A stretch of DNA of 64,000 nucleotides from Collinsella stercoris DSM 13279 (GTDB taxonomy: Bacteria > Actinomycetota > Coriobacteriia > Coriobacteriales > Coriobacteriaceae), in contig NZ_CP085935.1 in the NCBI RefSeq assembly GCF_020735465.1, forward strand, positions 1,984,001 through 2,048,000, in the 5' to 3' direction. Within the stretch, counting starts at the first letter, position 1. Every line of letters begins with the position of its first letter. Of this stretch, positions 16,749-25,431 are shown in pieces. Below the pieces are notes generated by a model that was given only the letters and a program-made list of their open reading frames with translations, ran no database searches and was not told the origin of the DNA. A program made the position numbers and the translations under genes.

Positions 16749-19700
16749 CTACTGGTCGCGACGACGACGGTGGAAGAACGCACCGATCGCAGCGGTCACG
16801 GAGCCGATGATGCCCGTGCCGGCCACGGCCATCGCGGCCGGGTCGCCCGTCTGGGGCAGGCCGGAACCGCCGTTGGAGCCGCCGGCGTTGCCGGAGTTGC
16901 CGCCCTGATTGCCCTGGCCGCCGTTGCCGGTGTTACCGCCATTGCCACCATTGCCGCCCTGATCGGGATCTTCGGCCTTGACTAGGCCGTCGTTGGCATC
17001 GGTCAGCGCCTTGAGGGCGGCGTCGACCTCGGGCTGCTTGGCGTCCTTGTTGTCGAGGACGGCCTCGGCGTCGGCGAGAGCCTTCTGGAACGCATCCCAG
17101 GACTCGGCGGTGTAGCCGTCGTTGGCCTTGCCCTTGAGCTCGTCGTACTTGGCCTGGAGCTTGGACTTGTCGACCTGCTCCGGGGCCTCGTCCTTGACCA
17201 GGCCGTCGTTGGCCTTCACCAGCGCGTCGAGCGCGGCGTCGACCTCGGGCTGCTTGGCGTCCTTGTTGTCGAGGACGGCCTTGGCGTTCTCGAGGGCCTT
17301 CTGGAATGCGTTCCAGGAGTCCTCGGTGTAGCCGTCGTTGGCCTTGCCCTTGAGCTCGTCGTACTTGGCCTGGAGAGCATCCTTGTTCACCTCAGCCTCG
17401 GGCTTCTGATCGCTCTCAGCGTAGTGGAAGTTGATCTCGCGCAGGGTCAGCATGCGGTTCAGAGCGGCGTCGCCCTCGTAGCCGGTAGCCTTACCATCAG
17501 AGGTAAGCGGCGTGATGTCGATGTTCTTGACCTTCTTGCCCTTCTCGGCAGTCAGGGTGTAGATGTCCTGCTTCTTGGCGAAGTCGCCGTCCTTGAACTC
17601 CGTGGTGGAGCCGTCGGTATAGGTGATCACGGCCTCCATGGAGTTGATGGAGCCGTTGCTCTCCTTACGGTTCAGCACTTGGACATCACGCAGGACCATC
17701 GGCTCCTTGAGCTCGAAGTGCATGGTGGTCGGGAGCTTGACGTACTCGGGCAGCTTGCCGTCCTGGTGGTTGCCAGCGACGTCCCACTTGAACTCGAAGT
17801 CGTTGCTCTCCTCATCATTGTTGAAGAGGCCATCGTACTGCTTGCTCTCGACGAGCTTCTCGACGTTCGTGCCGTCGTCGGTCGTCAGGATATCGTTCGT
17901 CATCGTGATGCCGAACTGCTCCTGAGCGACCTCCTTGAGTTCCTCCTGAGGCTCCTCGCCCTCAACATAGTTGAAGTTGATCTCGCCGATGGTGAGCATG
18001 CGGTTCTCAGGATTCTCGAGGCCAGTGGCGGTACCCGTCGAAGTCAACGGCTTGATTTCAACCTTGGTGACCTTCTTGGCCTTGTTCGCCTCGGAGATCA
18101 CAAAGTCGTACATCGGCTGATTCGTGGCGAAATCGCCGTCCTTGAACTCCTGCGTGGTGCCGTCCTCAAAGGTGATGACCGCCTCGAGGCTGTTGATGGA
18201 ACCGTTGGAGGTCTTGGCGCCGTTGTAGAGCTCGACGTTCTTGAGCGTGCGAGGCTCCTTGAGCTCGAAGGTGAGGTTCGCGGGCAGGCCGACCTTCTGA
18301 TCGAAGGTCTCAGCGTTCAGGAACCACTTGAACTCGAACTCGCGGTCGTTGTCCTTGTCGTTAAACAGGCCGGCGAAGCTGTTCTGCTGAACGAGCTTCT
18401 CGACGTTGTGACCGTCGTCCGTGGGGTAGCCCTCGTTAGTGACGCTGATGTTGAACGCGTCCTGCTTGAGCTCCTCCACCACAGGTGCCGGGTCGGCATC
18501 GGCGGTGATGAAATCCTGCTTGGGACCGATGAGCCAAGCCTCGCTCTCGAGCTTGACCTCGCAGTCCTTCTTGGCGGTCAGCTGGAAGGTCGCGATGTCT
18601 TCAGAACCATTCCACAGGTCCTTGTCGCCCTTGTTGGCAAGCGCGATGTTCACAGAGTTGGTCGATTCACCAAAGGTGTGCATACCGGAGTGGCTCTCCA
18701 TGCCCTTGGCGCTTTCGGCAGTCTTAAGGCTGTTGCTCACGAAATCGAAATCGGCAACCGGGTACTTAACCAAAGCGCCCATGGCGTTGACGTTCTTGCC
18801 GCCCTGGACCTTAACGGCGACCGTGATAGTCTCGCCCGCCTTGACGGAAGCCTTCTCAGGAACAACCGAAATCGTGCCGGCGACCTTACCGTCCTTCTTG
18901 GTGCCGCCGTCGAGCTTGGACATGGTGAAGGACATGTCGTACACGTCGTAGGCGTTGTTCAGGTTGTAATCCGCGTTCGACTGGGCAACATGGGAATCCC
19001 AATCCGTCGTGCCCGTACCGCGGTTCTCGCGACCATAGCAGTTCGGGAGGTGGTTCTCGTCCTCGGAGCCAACCGTACCGGGGGCCTTGAGGGAGCCGGT
19101 GTCGCTGCCCTCGGTCTTATCGACCTTGTAGAGCGCGAGCTCGGTGGCGGAGAAGAAGCCGCCCGTGGACTCCTGAACGGTGAGGCGCAGGTAGCGAGCA
19201 GACTTGCCCTGGAGGTCAACGGTCTTGGGCAGCATCTTGCCCTCGCCCTTGTTGTCCCACTCCTGGACGCCCAGGTCGACCCAGTGAGCGCCGTCGAGGC
19301 TGATCTCGACCTTCATCTTGGCAACGTTGCCGTTGCCGCCGTTGTCCTGGCGCGGCGTGTAGACGAACTTGTCCAGGTTGTAGGTCTTGCCGTAGTCGAT
19401 GGTCATCGGCATGCCGATGGCCTCGTTGCCGTTGGAGGAGTGGAAGTTGCTGCCGCTCTTGTCGTCATGGTCGAACGCGAGGTCCAGCTTGCCCCACTGC
19501 TCGCCGCCATTCCAATCAACGCTGACCGGCTTGGGGGCGTTGCGCCACGGATCCTCGAGGGTCTTGACCTTGAGGGGCTCGCTCCACTCGGAGAAGCCGG
19601 TGGCGGTACGGGTGCGGATCTTGAACTCGAACTCGGTGTTGTACGACAGGTCGGTCACGTTGAACTCGGTGGTCTCGCCACTCGGGATGTTGTTGACCAT

Positions 19701-22700
19701 GCCGTCGATCAGGATGTCGTAAGAGCTGGCGCCCTCGACCTTGTCCCAGGTGAGCTTGATGCTCGTGGGGGTCAGGCCGTCCTCGGGGGCGGCCAGGTTC
19801 GCAGGAGCCTTGAGGTTCTTGTCGAGCGTGTTGCCCGGCAGCTCGCCCTTGTTCTCAAAGCCGGAGACTTCGAGCGTCTGCTCGTTCTTGTTCACGTCGG
19901 TCTTGGCGAACTTGACGTGCAGCTTGGGCGTGGTGTTGATTGCAGTCTTGGAGAACTCCTCGTTGCGGACGGCCTCGGTGTCGGCGGTAGCGCCGTAGTT
20001 GAGGTTCGGGGTCTGCTCGAAGAAGTAGACGGCCTTGCCCTCAGCGGGAGTGGCGCTCTTGAAGGCCTCGAGGGACTCGACCTTCTCGATGGCGAGCTCC
20101 TGCTTGCCGTTCTTGGCCACGACGGACGTGGGCTCCTTGGACACGTTCACCGTGAAGACGGTGGTCCGATTGGAGTCGTAGCCCTCGTAGGTGCCCTCGG
20201 ACTTGCCGGCGGTGAAGGTGGCCTTGTCGTCCTTGGCCTCGGACGTAAACTTGGTCTTCACGTTCTCGCCGTAGTTGATGTTGTCCTCTTTGCCGTACTC
20301 GGCGTTGGAGGAATCGGACTTGTTCTCGATGTAGGTGCCGGTGTCCTCGAACAGGGTGTACTCGCCCTTGCCGGACGTGGCGAAGAACTCAACCTCGCGC
20401 TTGGTGCGGTCGATGTCCTCGGGGTTGTCGTTGGGCTCGTACATCGGAACGATGGCATTGGCCTTTACGAACAGCGGGAGCTTCCACAGCGGGGCGTCGA
20501 AGTTGTTGAGGACCTGGCCGCCACGATACTGGTCGCCGGTGAAGTAGTCGATCCAGATGGTCGGATTCTCTTCGGTGCCGTAATTGGGCAGGTAAATGCC
20601 GTTGCGGACATCTTTGCCATCGCCAATGCCACCATTGGCGGCATCGCCATCGGTGTTCTGGTACACCGGAGCGACCAGGAAGGAATCGCCGAAGGTGTAC
20701 TCATACTGCGTGGCGGTGCTCTGAGCGTAGGCAGAATCGTCGTTCAGCAGGATGGCGCGAATCATCGGCAGGCCGGTGTCGTCGTTGCCGGTATCGATAT
20801 TCGCCGCGGAGGCAGCAGAGGTGTAGATGTATGGCAGAAGCTGGGACTTCAGCTTGAGGTACATACGGGAGATGCCGGTGTACGGGTCGCCGTGCGTCTG
20901 CGGAGCCTTGACATAGGATCCCCAGCCGTCCATATCGAGCATGAGCGGAGCAAAGGTCTTCCACTGGTAGTCGCGCGTGGCGATGACAGGCTGGCCGCCA
21001 AAGATGCCGTCCATGTCGGAGCCGGCGTTCGGGTTGCCGGAGAGGGACTGGCCGATAAACGTCGGGATGTGGAAGCGGATGTACTCCCAGTTGCCACCGG
21101 TCTGGTCGCCGGTCCAGATGCCCGCGAAGCGCTGGGTGCCCGCCCAACCGTCGAGGGAGATGATGTTCGGGCGGAAGCTGGCGTCCTCGGTGATGACGTC
21201 GTAAGCGGTCTTCACACCGTCAAGAGCCATGGAATAACCATGGCCGACCCATGCGACATCGGTCTTAAGGGTGGTCACGCCGCCCTTGTTGACCTCCTGC
21301 TTGAAATCGCGAAGCAACTGCCACTGCGTATCGGGGTTGGAGTCCGGGGAAAGCTGGGACTGGGTCCACAGGCCGGTCGCAACGCCCTTGCTGTTGGCGT
21401 AGTTGGTGAACTCCTCGAGGTTTGCGACGTTGGCAGCGACGGCGGCAAGGCGCTCAGCAGAGCTCTCGCCGGTATTCGGGTCGACACCACCGGTCTTTCC
21501 GAAGCCGTTCACGCCGTAGCCCGCGCCGTAACCGTCGTTGGGCAGGAAGTAACCTAGCGGCATGTCGTTCTCAAGGTAATTGTCCAGACGGGACTGAGCG
21601 GAAAACTCCTTGGGGAAGTCGGTGCCCTCGGGGATGTTCTCACCCTGCTCGGTGGCGCCGTGGCCGTTCAGAGACTCAACATGGGAACCGGGCTGCATGG
21701 AGGTGCCGGTGCCGCCCTTCTCGTACTGAACCTTGCCGGTGCCGGTGTCGGCAGGTTCGCTGCCCTTGATCTGCCACTTGCCATAGCCGCTCTGAGCCTC
21801 GGAAGACCACATGTCGCGGTTCCAGGCATTCAGGTGGCCGACGTAGAAGGCGTACTCGGGCAGGAGCACCGGGTTGCCGGTGACCTGGAAATAGTCCTGG
21901 AGCAGGTCTTGGGCGATCGGCGCAGTTGCCTTGCCCTCCTTGGCATCCGCCACGAAGTAGTACGCGTCGAGTTCGTTCTCGTTGTGCTTGGCGATGGTCT
22001 TCTCACCGTCGGTTGCACCGAAGTCGTACTTACCATCGGCGAACGTGTTACGCACAACGCCGTAGCCGTTATCGGACCAGTAGAACGGGTTCGGGGAGGC
22101 AACGCCGCCGTCGACCCAATTGCTCTCGTTGGCAATATTGATGGTGTTGCCGGTGTGGATGAAGCGGCCGTTCTGGGTGCCGCCGCCAAAGAAGTCCTCG
22201 CCCGCGTGCTTCTTGAGCGTCTGGACGGTGCCGGACTTGTCGAGGTCGAGCGGGGAGCTCTCCTCCATAACAACATTGCCGCCGCGCTTGACGGTCATGA
22301 GGGCGGAGTCCTTGGCGAACTCGATGGTGGTCTCACCAGAGGTGATGACGATCTTGCCGTCGGCCTCGGACACCGTGGCACCGGGCTTGCCGTACTTGCT
22401 CGAAGAGTCAGGCTGGGCCTGGATCTTCGCCTTGTGAGCATCGCTCTTGGGCTTGGCATACTCGCTGAACTCGCCCGAGGGGTCCACGTTGTAGCGGAAG
22501 ATGTCGTCCTCGAGGAACGTGATCTTGCCCGTTACCTCGTGATCGCCCTGCTGGAACGTGACGGTAACAACATTGCTGTTGGCCTTGGCGTCCTTCACAC
22601 CTGTGAGCGGGGCCGCCTGAGCGGGCACCGCCAGAGCGAGCGAGAGGGCGGCCGTGGCGATGACCGCCGAGCCGCGCACCCAATTGCGCTTCAAGAGAGA

Positions 22701-22712
22701 GTCTTGATGCAC
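16749..22712 (-). CDS. Secreted LPQTG-anchored multidomain GH31 glycosidase (possible alpha-N-acetylgalactosaminidase)
   Basis: 1987-residue cell-wall-anchored glycoside hydrolase. Signal peptide 1-35 (ends VPAQA). Residues 40-830 are a GH31 mutarotase-like region, barrel and C-terminal sheets. Asp485 in LKTDVAWVG is the likely nucleophile and Asp536 in WTGDQTGGNWE the likely acid/base. The blocks DGWAGTQRFAGIWTGDQ and NPNAGSDMDGIFGG resemble the NAG31-type GH31 alpha-N-acetylgalactosaminidases, so mucin-type glycans are a plausible substrate (inference). Then Fn3 (about 966-1053), F5/8C/CBM32 (1058-1203), a dockerin-like segment (1238-1273), a cohesin-like domain (1275-1408), two related modules (about 1415-1560 and 1595-1765), two FIVAR repeats (1774-1911), a Gly/Asn linker and LPQTG (about 1951), a hydrophobic helix and RRRR. 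The GTG start at 22712 is preferred for its AAGGAGA site. Confidence 0.9.
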   Translation of the reverse strand: MHQDSLLKRNWVRGSAVIATAALSLALAVPAQAAPLTGVKDAKANSNVVTVTFQQGDHEVTGKITFLEDDIFRYNVDPSGEFSEYAKPKSDAHKAKIQAQPDSSSKYGKPGATVSEADGKIVITSGETTIEFAKDSALMTVKRGGNVVMEESSPLDLDKSGTVQTLKKHAGEDFFGGGTQNGRFIHTGNTINIANESNWVDGGVASPNPFYWSDNGYGVVRNTFADGKYDFGATDGEKTIAKHNENELDAYYFVADAKEGKATAPIAQDLLQDYFQVTGNPVLLPEYAFYVGHLNAWNRDMWSSEAQSGYGKWQIKGSEPADTGTGKVQYEKGGTGTSMQPGSHVESLNGHGATEQGENIPEGTDFPKEFSAQSRLDNYLENDMPLGYFLPNDGYGAGYGVNGFGKTGGVDPNTGESSAERLAAVAANVANLEEFTNYANSKGVATGLWTQSQLSPDSNPDTQWQLLRDFKQEVNKGGVTTLKTDVAWVGHGYSMALDGVKTAYDVITEDASFRPNIISLDGWAGTQRFAGIWTGDQTGGNWEYIRFHIPTFIGQSLSGNPNAGSDMDGIFGGQPVIATRDYQWKTFAPLMLDMDGWGSYVKAPQTHGDPYTGISRMYLKLKSQLLPYIYTSAASAANIDTGNDDTGLPMIRAILLNDDSAYAQSTATQYEYTFGDSFLVAPVYQNTDGDAANGGIGDGKDVRNGIYLPNYGTEENPTIWIDYFTGDQYRGGQVLNNFDAPLWKLPLFVKANAIVPMYEPNDNPEDIDRTKREVEFFATSGKGEYTLFEDTGTYIENKSDSSNAEYGKEDNINYGENVKTKFTSEAKDDKATFTAGKSEGTYEGYDSNRTTVFTVNVSKEPTSVVAKNGKQELAIEKVESLEAFKSATPAEGKAVYFFEQTPNLNYGATADTEAVRNEEFSKTAINTTPKLHVKFAKTDVNKNEQTLEVSGFENKGELPGNTLDKNLKAPANLAAPEDGLTPTSIKLTWDKVEGASSYDILIDGMVNNIPSGETTEFNVTDLSYNTEFEFKIRTRTATGFSEWSEPLKVKTLEDPWRNAPKPVSVDWNGGEQWGKLDLAFDHDDKSGSNFHSSNGNEAIGMPMTIDYGKTYNLDKFVYTPRQDNGGNGNVAKMKVEISLDGAHWVDLGVQEWDNKGEGKMLPKTVDLQGKSARYLRLTVQESTGGFFSATELALYKVDKTEGSDTGSLKAPGTVGSEDENHLPNCYGRENRGTGTTDWDSHVAQSNADYNLNNAYDVYDMSFTMSKLDGGTKKDGKVAGTISVVPEKASVKAGETITVAVKVQGGKNVNAMGALVKYPVADFDFVSNSLKTAESAKGMESHSGMHTFGESTNSVNIALANKGDKDLWNGSEDIATFQLTAKKDCEVKLESEAWLIGPKQDFITADADPAPVVEELKQDAFNISVTNEGYPTDDGHNVEKLVQQNSFAGLFNDKDNDREFEFKWFLNAETFDQKVGLPANLTFELKEPRTLKNVELYNGAKTSNGSINSLEAVITFEDGTTQEFKDGDFATNQPMYDFVISEANKAKKVTKVEIKPLTSTGTATGLENPENRMLTIGEINFNYVEGEEPQEELKEVAQEQFGITMTNDILTTDDGTNVEKLVESKQYDGLFNNDEESNDFEFKWDVAGNHQDGKLPEYVKLPTTMHFELKEPMVLRDVQVLNRKESNGSINSMEAVITYTDGSTTEFKDGDFAKKQDIYTLTAEKGKKVKNIDITPLTSDGKATGYEGDAALNRMLTLREINFHYAESDQKPEAEVNKDALQAKYDELKGKANDGYTEDSWNAFQKALENAKAVLDNKDAKQPEVDAALDALVKANDGLVKDEAPEQVDKSKLQAKYDELKGKANDGYTAESWDAFQKALADAEAVLDNKDAKQPEVDAALKALTDANDGLVKAEDPDQGGNGGNGGNTGNGGQGNQGGNSGNAGGSNGGSGLPQTGDPAAMAVAGTGIIGSVTAAIGAFFHRRRRDQ
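16975..17395 (-). repeat. Two FIVAR repeats encoded in the GH31 gene
   Basis: Two tandem copies, about 70 residues each, sharing LQAKYDELKGKANDGYT and LDNKDAKQPEVDAAL; the DNA is also nearly identical. Typical wall-spanning or carbohydrate-contacting modules before a sortase signal. Confidence 0.85.
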
Positions 22713-22941
22713 GTGCGTCTCCTTCCCTTCGAATCCGGTCTGCCGCAATTACTGGTGTGTACCAGCAGACCTTTTCACCCAACGTGATAATTCTTAAGGA
22801 GAACGTACACGCAACGCTCACGCCGCGATTCCTTTCGGCGAACGAGCGGTAAACCCACCTCATCGGTAATCTATCTCTTTGATTGGTATCTGAATCGCCA
22901 ATCCAATCGGATGGCACTTCATAATTCCTGCATATGTACGA

Positions 22942-22975
22942 CGAGGGGCGCCGCGGCCGAGCGCGGCGCCCCTCG
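22942..22975 (-). repeat. GC-rich hairpin after moaE copy 2
   Basis: Perfect 14-bp arms CGAGGGGCGCCGCG / CGCGGCGCCCCTCG with a 6-base loop. It lies 27 bp past the moaE stop and lacks a T-run. It probably ends or stabilises the purE-srtB-moaE copy 2 transcript; the rest of the 290-bp spacer before GH31 shows only its ribosome site. Confidence 0.6.
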
Positions 22976-23002
22976 AGCGGTCATTTACAGCGCGATGCTC
23001 GC

Positions 23003-23407
23003 TTATTCAGATAGCTCCTCCTCCACAACGCACGTGTTCTTGATGGTGCCCACCAGGTGCTGCAGGGCATCGATCACGCGGGGGCGAATGTCACCGCCGA
23101 TGAGCACGAGCATGATGTCGTCGCCCACCGCCAGCTCCCCGGAGTTGAGCCATACGCGCACGTAGCCGATGCCATCGAGAGCGCGGGTCTCCTCCACGGC
23201 GGCGGCGACCTTCTCCGCGTCATAGCTAAACACCATGCCGGCGACCTTGTCTCCCGGACGCACGCCGTCGGTCTCGACGCCGCGCACCTCGGCCTTGGGC
23301 GTCTCGCGCACCGTCCCGTTGTGCACGAGGTACATGCCGCATCCGCGAAAGCTCGGATCGGCCTTCGCCTCGCGCAGCCAGGTGTCGATTGACGGCATCT
23401 CAGCCAT
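23003..23407 (-). CDS. MoaE-like protein, copy 2
   Basis: 134 residues, close paralogue of the protein at 13948-14343. It shares WLREAKADP, the block MYLVHNGTVRETPKAEVRG, VGDDIMLVLIGGDIRPRVID and the ending IKNTCVVEEELSE. The MoaE-like core is preserved and the usual C-terminal catalytic Lys segment is again absent, so both copies have the same departure from the family. Start ATG 23407 (MAEMPSID) follows GGAAAGTGAG; ATG 23398 is the alternative. It follows srtB copy 2 after 153 bp and precedes the GH31 gene on the same strand. Two copies with intact frames argue for a real role, possibly connected to the sortase or purine gene beside it, but nothing in the sequence proves one. Confidence 0.75.
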   Translation of the reverse strand: MAEMPSIDTWLREAKADPSFRGCGMYLVHNGTVRETPKAEVRGVETDGVRPGDKVAGMVFSYDAEKVAAAVEETRALDGIGYVRVWLNSGELAVGDDIMLVLIGGDIRPRVIDALQHLVGTIKNTCVVEEELSE

Positions 23408-23560
23408 ATGCAACTCACTTTCCGCCCCAGGGCACGTGTATGCTTGCTCGGTTTTGGCGCGCGGACATGCGCGCCACATGACAGATGGACGACCCGACGA
23501 TGTGCGGCGCCCGCGGTGGCGGTGCCGTCGGCAGAGAGCCGCCGCGGGGTCGTCGATTGC

Positions 23561-24646
23561 CTATTCGCTCGCGGCGTCCACGTTCTCCGTGTCCACTTCG
23601 CCCACCAGCGTGCACACCATCGCCGCGCGCTTGGTTTGGGCGAGGAACGCGTCATCGCAGGTCACCAATGTGAGGACGGCGCTCGCGTCTTGAATTTTTG
23701 CCTCCGCGTCGCTCGCCTTCGCCTCGGCGTTCTTGAGGGAGTCCGAAAGATACTGGGCGAGGCCCGCGGTGCCCTCGAAGTTGACCTGGCGCGCGGCCAC
23801 ATAGTCGTCTTCGACCCGCATGGTGAACAGCGGCTCCAGCTCGTATGTGGCATCGGGCGTCATGTAGTACACGCGCTCGATAGAATCGAACTTCTCCTGG
23901 CTGAGCGAATCGTATACCTGCGTGAACATGGAGCCGTCGTTCATATGGTGACCATAGAGCGTCGTCTGTTGGTCGACCAATCCGGGAGCGGTGTCATCCA
24001 TGTCCATGAACACCGATCCGCTTGCGTTGTACTCGCCCGAGATCAGCGTCCTCAAATACGTGTCGTTCGTCTCGCCTTGCACCACGGCGTAGTTGATGTT
24101 CGTGCCGGGGATGTAGATCCAACCCACCACGTCCTCGTTGACCTTTGTCAGGGCATCGAAGTCGATAGAGGGCACACCCGAACCGTCAGATTCCGTGTCC
24201 TTGATGGCTTGGGTGTTCAACGTGTCGTAGAACTCCGCGGCCTGCTTGTAGCCGATCTGCGCATGGATGAACAGACCACCGGCCACGAGCAGCAGCACGA
24301 CGCCGATGGCGATGAGAACGTATGACGCCGCGTTGCGTTTACCGCGGCGCGTCTGGTTTCGGTTGCCGCCGCGATGGTCGCTCGGCATATGACCGGCAGG
24401 CTGAGCGCCCGTCGCGCGCGGCGCGTCCACGCGCATGGAGGCATTGGGCGCAGATGCGCCATGGGCATACGGGATGGGGGCGACGCCGCGGGAAGCGCGC
24501 TCGGCGCGCGGCGTCGGAGCATGGTGCCTCCCCGCGCCTGCGGTATCGATGGGGCGGGGCGCCATCGGGCGCGGCGCCTGCTGTGGGTCGGATGTGGCGG
24601 GCGAACCCTCGTTCGCGGGCTTGAAATGCCTGCCTCCGGTAGCCAT
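23561..24646 (-). CDS. srtB: Class B sortase, copy 2
   Basis: 361-residue paralogue of the sortase at 14718-16028. It opens with the same GGRHFKP-type motif and has a shorter Pro/Arg/Ala-rich cytosolic part (to about 105). One transmembrane helix follows (SYVLIAIGVVLLLVAGGLF), and the sortase domain has complete catalytic residues: His233 in LYGHHMNDGSMF, Cys330 in LTLVTCDDAFL and the Arg of KRAAMVC. It lacks the Gln/Pro-rich C-terminal tail of copy 1. It starts 6 bases after purE copy 2. The catalytic domains are very alike while the N-terminal cytosolic region and C-tail have diverged, suggesting conserved chemistry with changed interactions or simply neutral drift in disordered parts. Confidence 0.92.
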   Translation of the reverse strand: MATGGRHFKPANEGSPATSDPQQAPRPMAPRPIDTAGAGRHHAPTPRAERASRGVAPIPYAHGASAPNASMRVDAPRATGAQPAGHMPSDHRGGNRNQTRRGKRNAASYVLIAIGVVLLLVAGGLFIHAQIGYKQAAEFYDTLNTQAIKDTESDGSGVPSIDFDALTKVNEDVVGWIYIPGTNINYAVVQGETNDTYLRTLISGEYNASGSVFMDMDDTAPGLVDQQTTLYGHHMNDGSMFTQVYDSLSQEKFDSIERVYYMTPDATYELEPLFTMRVEDDYVAARQVNFEGTAGLAQYLSDSLKNAEAKASDAEAKIQDASAVLTLVTCDDAFLAQTKRAAMVCTLVGEVDTENVDAASE

Positions 24647-24652
24647 GCGCGC

Positions 24653-25126
24653 CTACGCCTCGGCCATGTCGCGCTTGAGCTGCGCGATGGCGTCACGGTA
24701 CTCGGGCATGGTTGCGCCGAGAATCTGGGTGGCGTAGATGGCGGCGTTCTTCGCGCCGTTGATCGCCACGCACGCAACCGGCACGCCGGAGGGCATCTGG
24801 ACCATAGAGAGCAGGGAGTCGAGACCACCCAGATCGCTCGTCTTCATGGGCACGCCGATGACCGGCAGCGGCGTGAATGCGGCGACCACACCGCCGAGAT
24901 GCGCCGCCTTGCCCGCGGCGGCGACGATGACCTTGACGCCGCGATCGGCGGCAGACTCGGCCCACTCGTGCACCTTTGCAGGGTTGCGATGGGCGCTGGC
25001 GATGACCAATTCGTACGGCACGCCCAAGGCGTCGAGCTCGGCCGTGCAACCCTCCATGACGGGCATGTCGGACTTCGAGCCCATGATAATGCCCACGAGC
25101 GGGGCCTTCTCGGTAGCGGTATCCAT
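24653..25126 (-). CDS. purE: N5-CAIR mutase PurE, copy 2
   Basis: 157 residues, near-identical to the copy at 16035-16511. Visible differences are the first seven or so residues, SDMP for [14 protein letters not shown] for [10 protein letters not shown], and GGVVAAF for GGMVAAF. The active-site motifs [14 protein letters not shown] and [11 protein letters not shown] are intact. The start at 25126 is set by GGGAGG eight bases upstream and alignment with copy 1; the longer frame to 25306 is not credible. It is the first gene of the second purE-srtB-moaE unit. A TATACT element lies at 25164-25169 (minus strand). Having two functional-looking purE genes is unusual. Confidence 0.94.
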   Translation of the reverse strand: MDTATEKAPLVGIIMGSKSDMPVMEGCTAELDALGVPYELVIASAHRNPAKVHEWAESAADRGVKVIVAAAGKAAHLGGVVAAFTPLPVIGVPMKTSDLGGLDSLLSMVQMPSGVPVACVAINGAKNAAIYATQILGATMPEYRDAIAQLKRDMAEA

Positions 25127-25431
25127 ACCTGTACCTCCCAGACACGCGTCGACAACGCCACAAAGTATAGCCGAGCGCACGGGCGGCAAACTCCCCCTCA
25201 TGTCGAATGCGTGGTTTTTGGGCACGAACGGCACCTCGACGCGAAGGCGGCGGGCGAACGGGGCACGCCATGTACCTGCCCGTTTCTCCCAGCTGTCAGA
25301 GCACACCGGACAAAGCGCCAGGACACGCGGCGACTCCTTGCGACGAACCCCGGAACACGGACTCTACGCTTTGCCCCCATATAACAGCTGCGCCGGTCTT
25401 GCGCCGCGCGCTCACGAGCGGGGAGGAGCAA
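25127..25431. other. Divergent spacer between purE copy 2 and the adhesin gene
   Basis: 305 bp. The minus strand carries the purE ribosome site and a TATACT box (25164-25169). The plus strand has TATAAC about 50 bp before the adhesin start and GGGAGGAG directly before it. No gene or structured RNA was recognised. Confidence 0.45.

Noticed and set aside
17424..21557. Plus-strand open frame of 1377 codons opposite the GH31 gene
   Set aside because: Antisense shadow produced by GC-rich codon bias; no ribosome site, no recognisable domain, and the GH31 frame is strongly supported by domains and signals.
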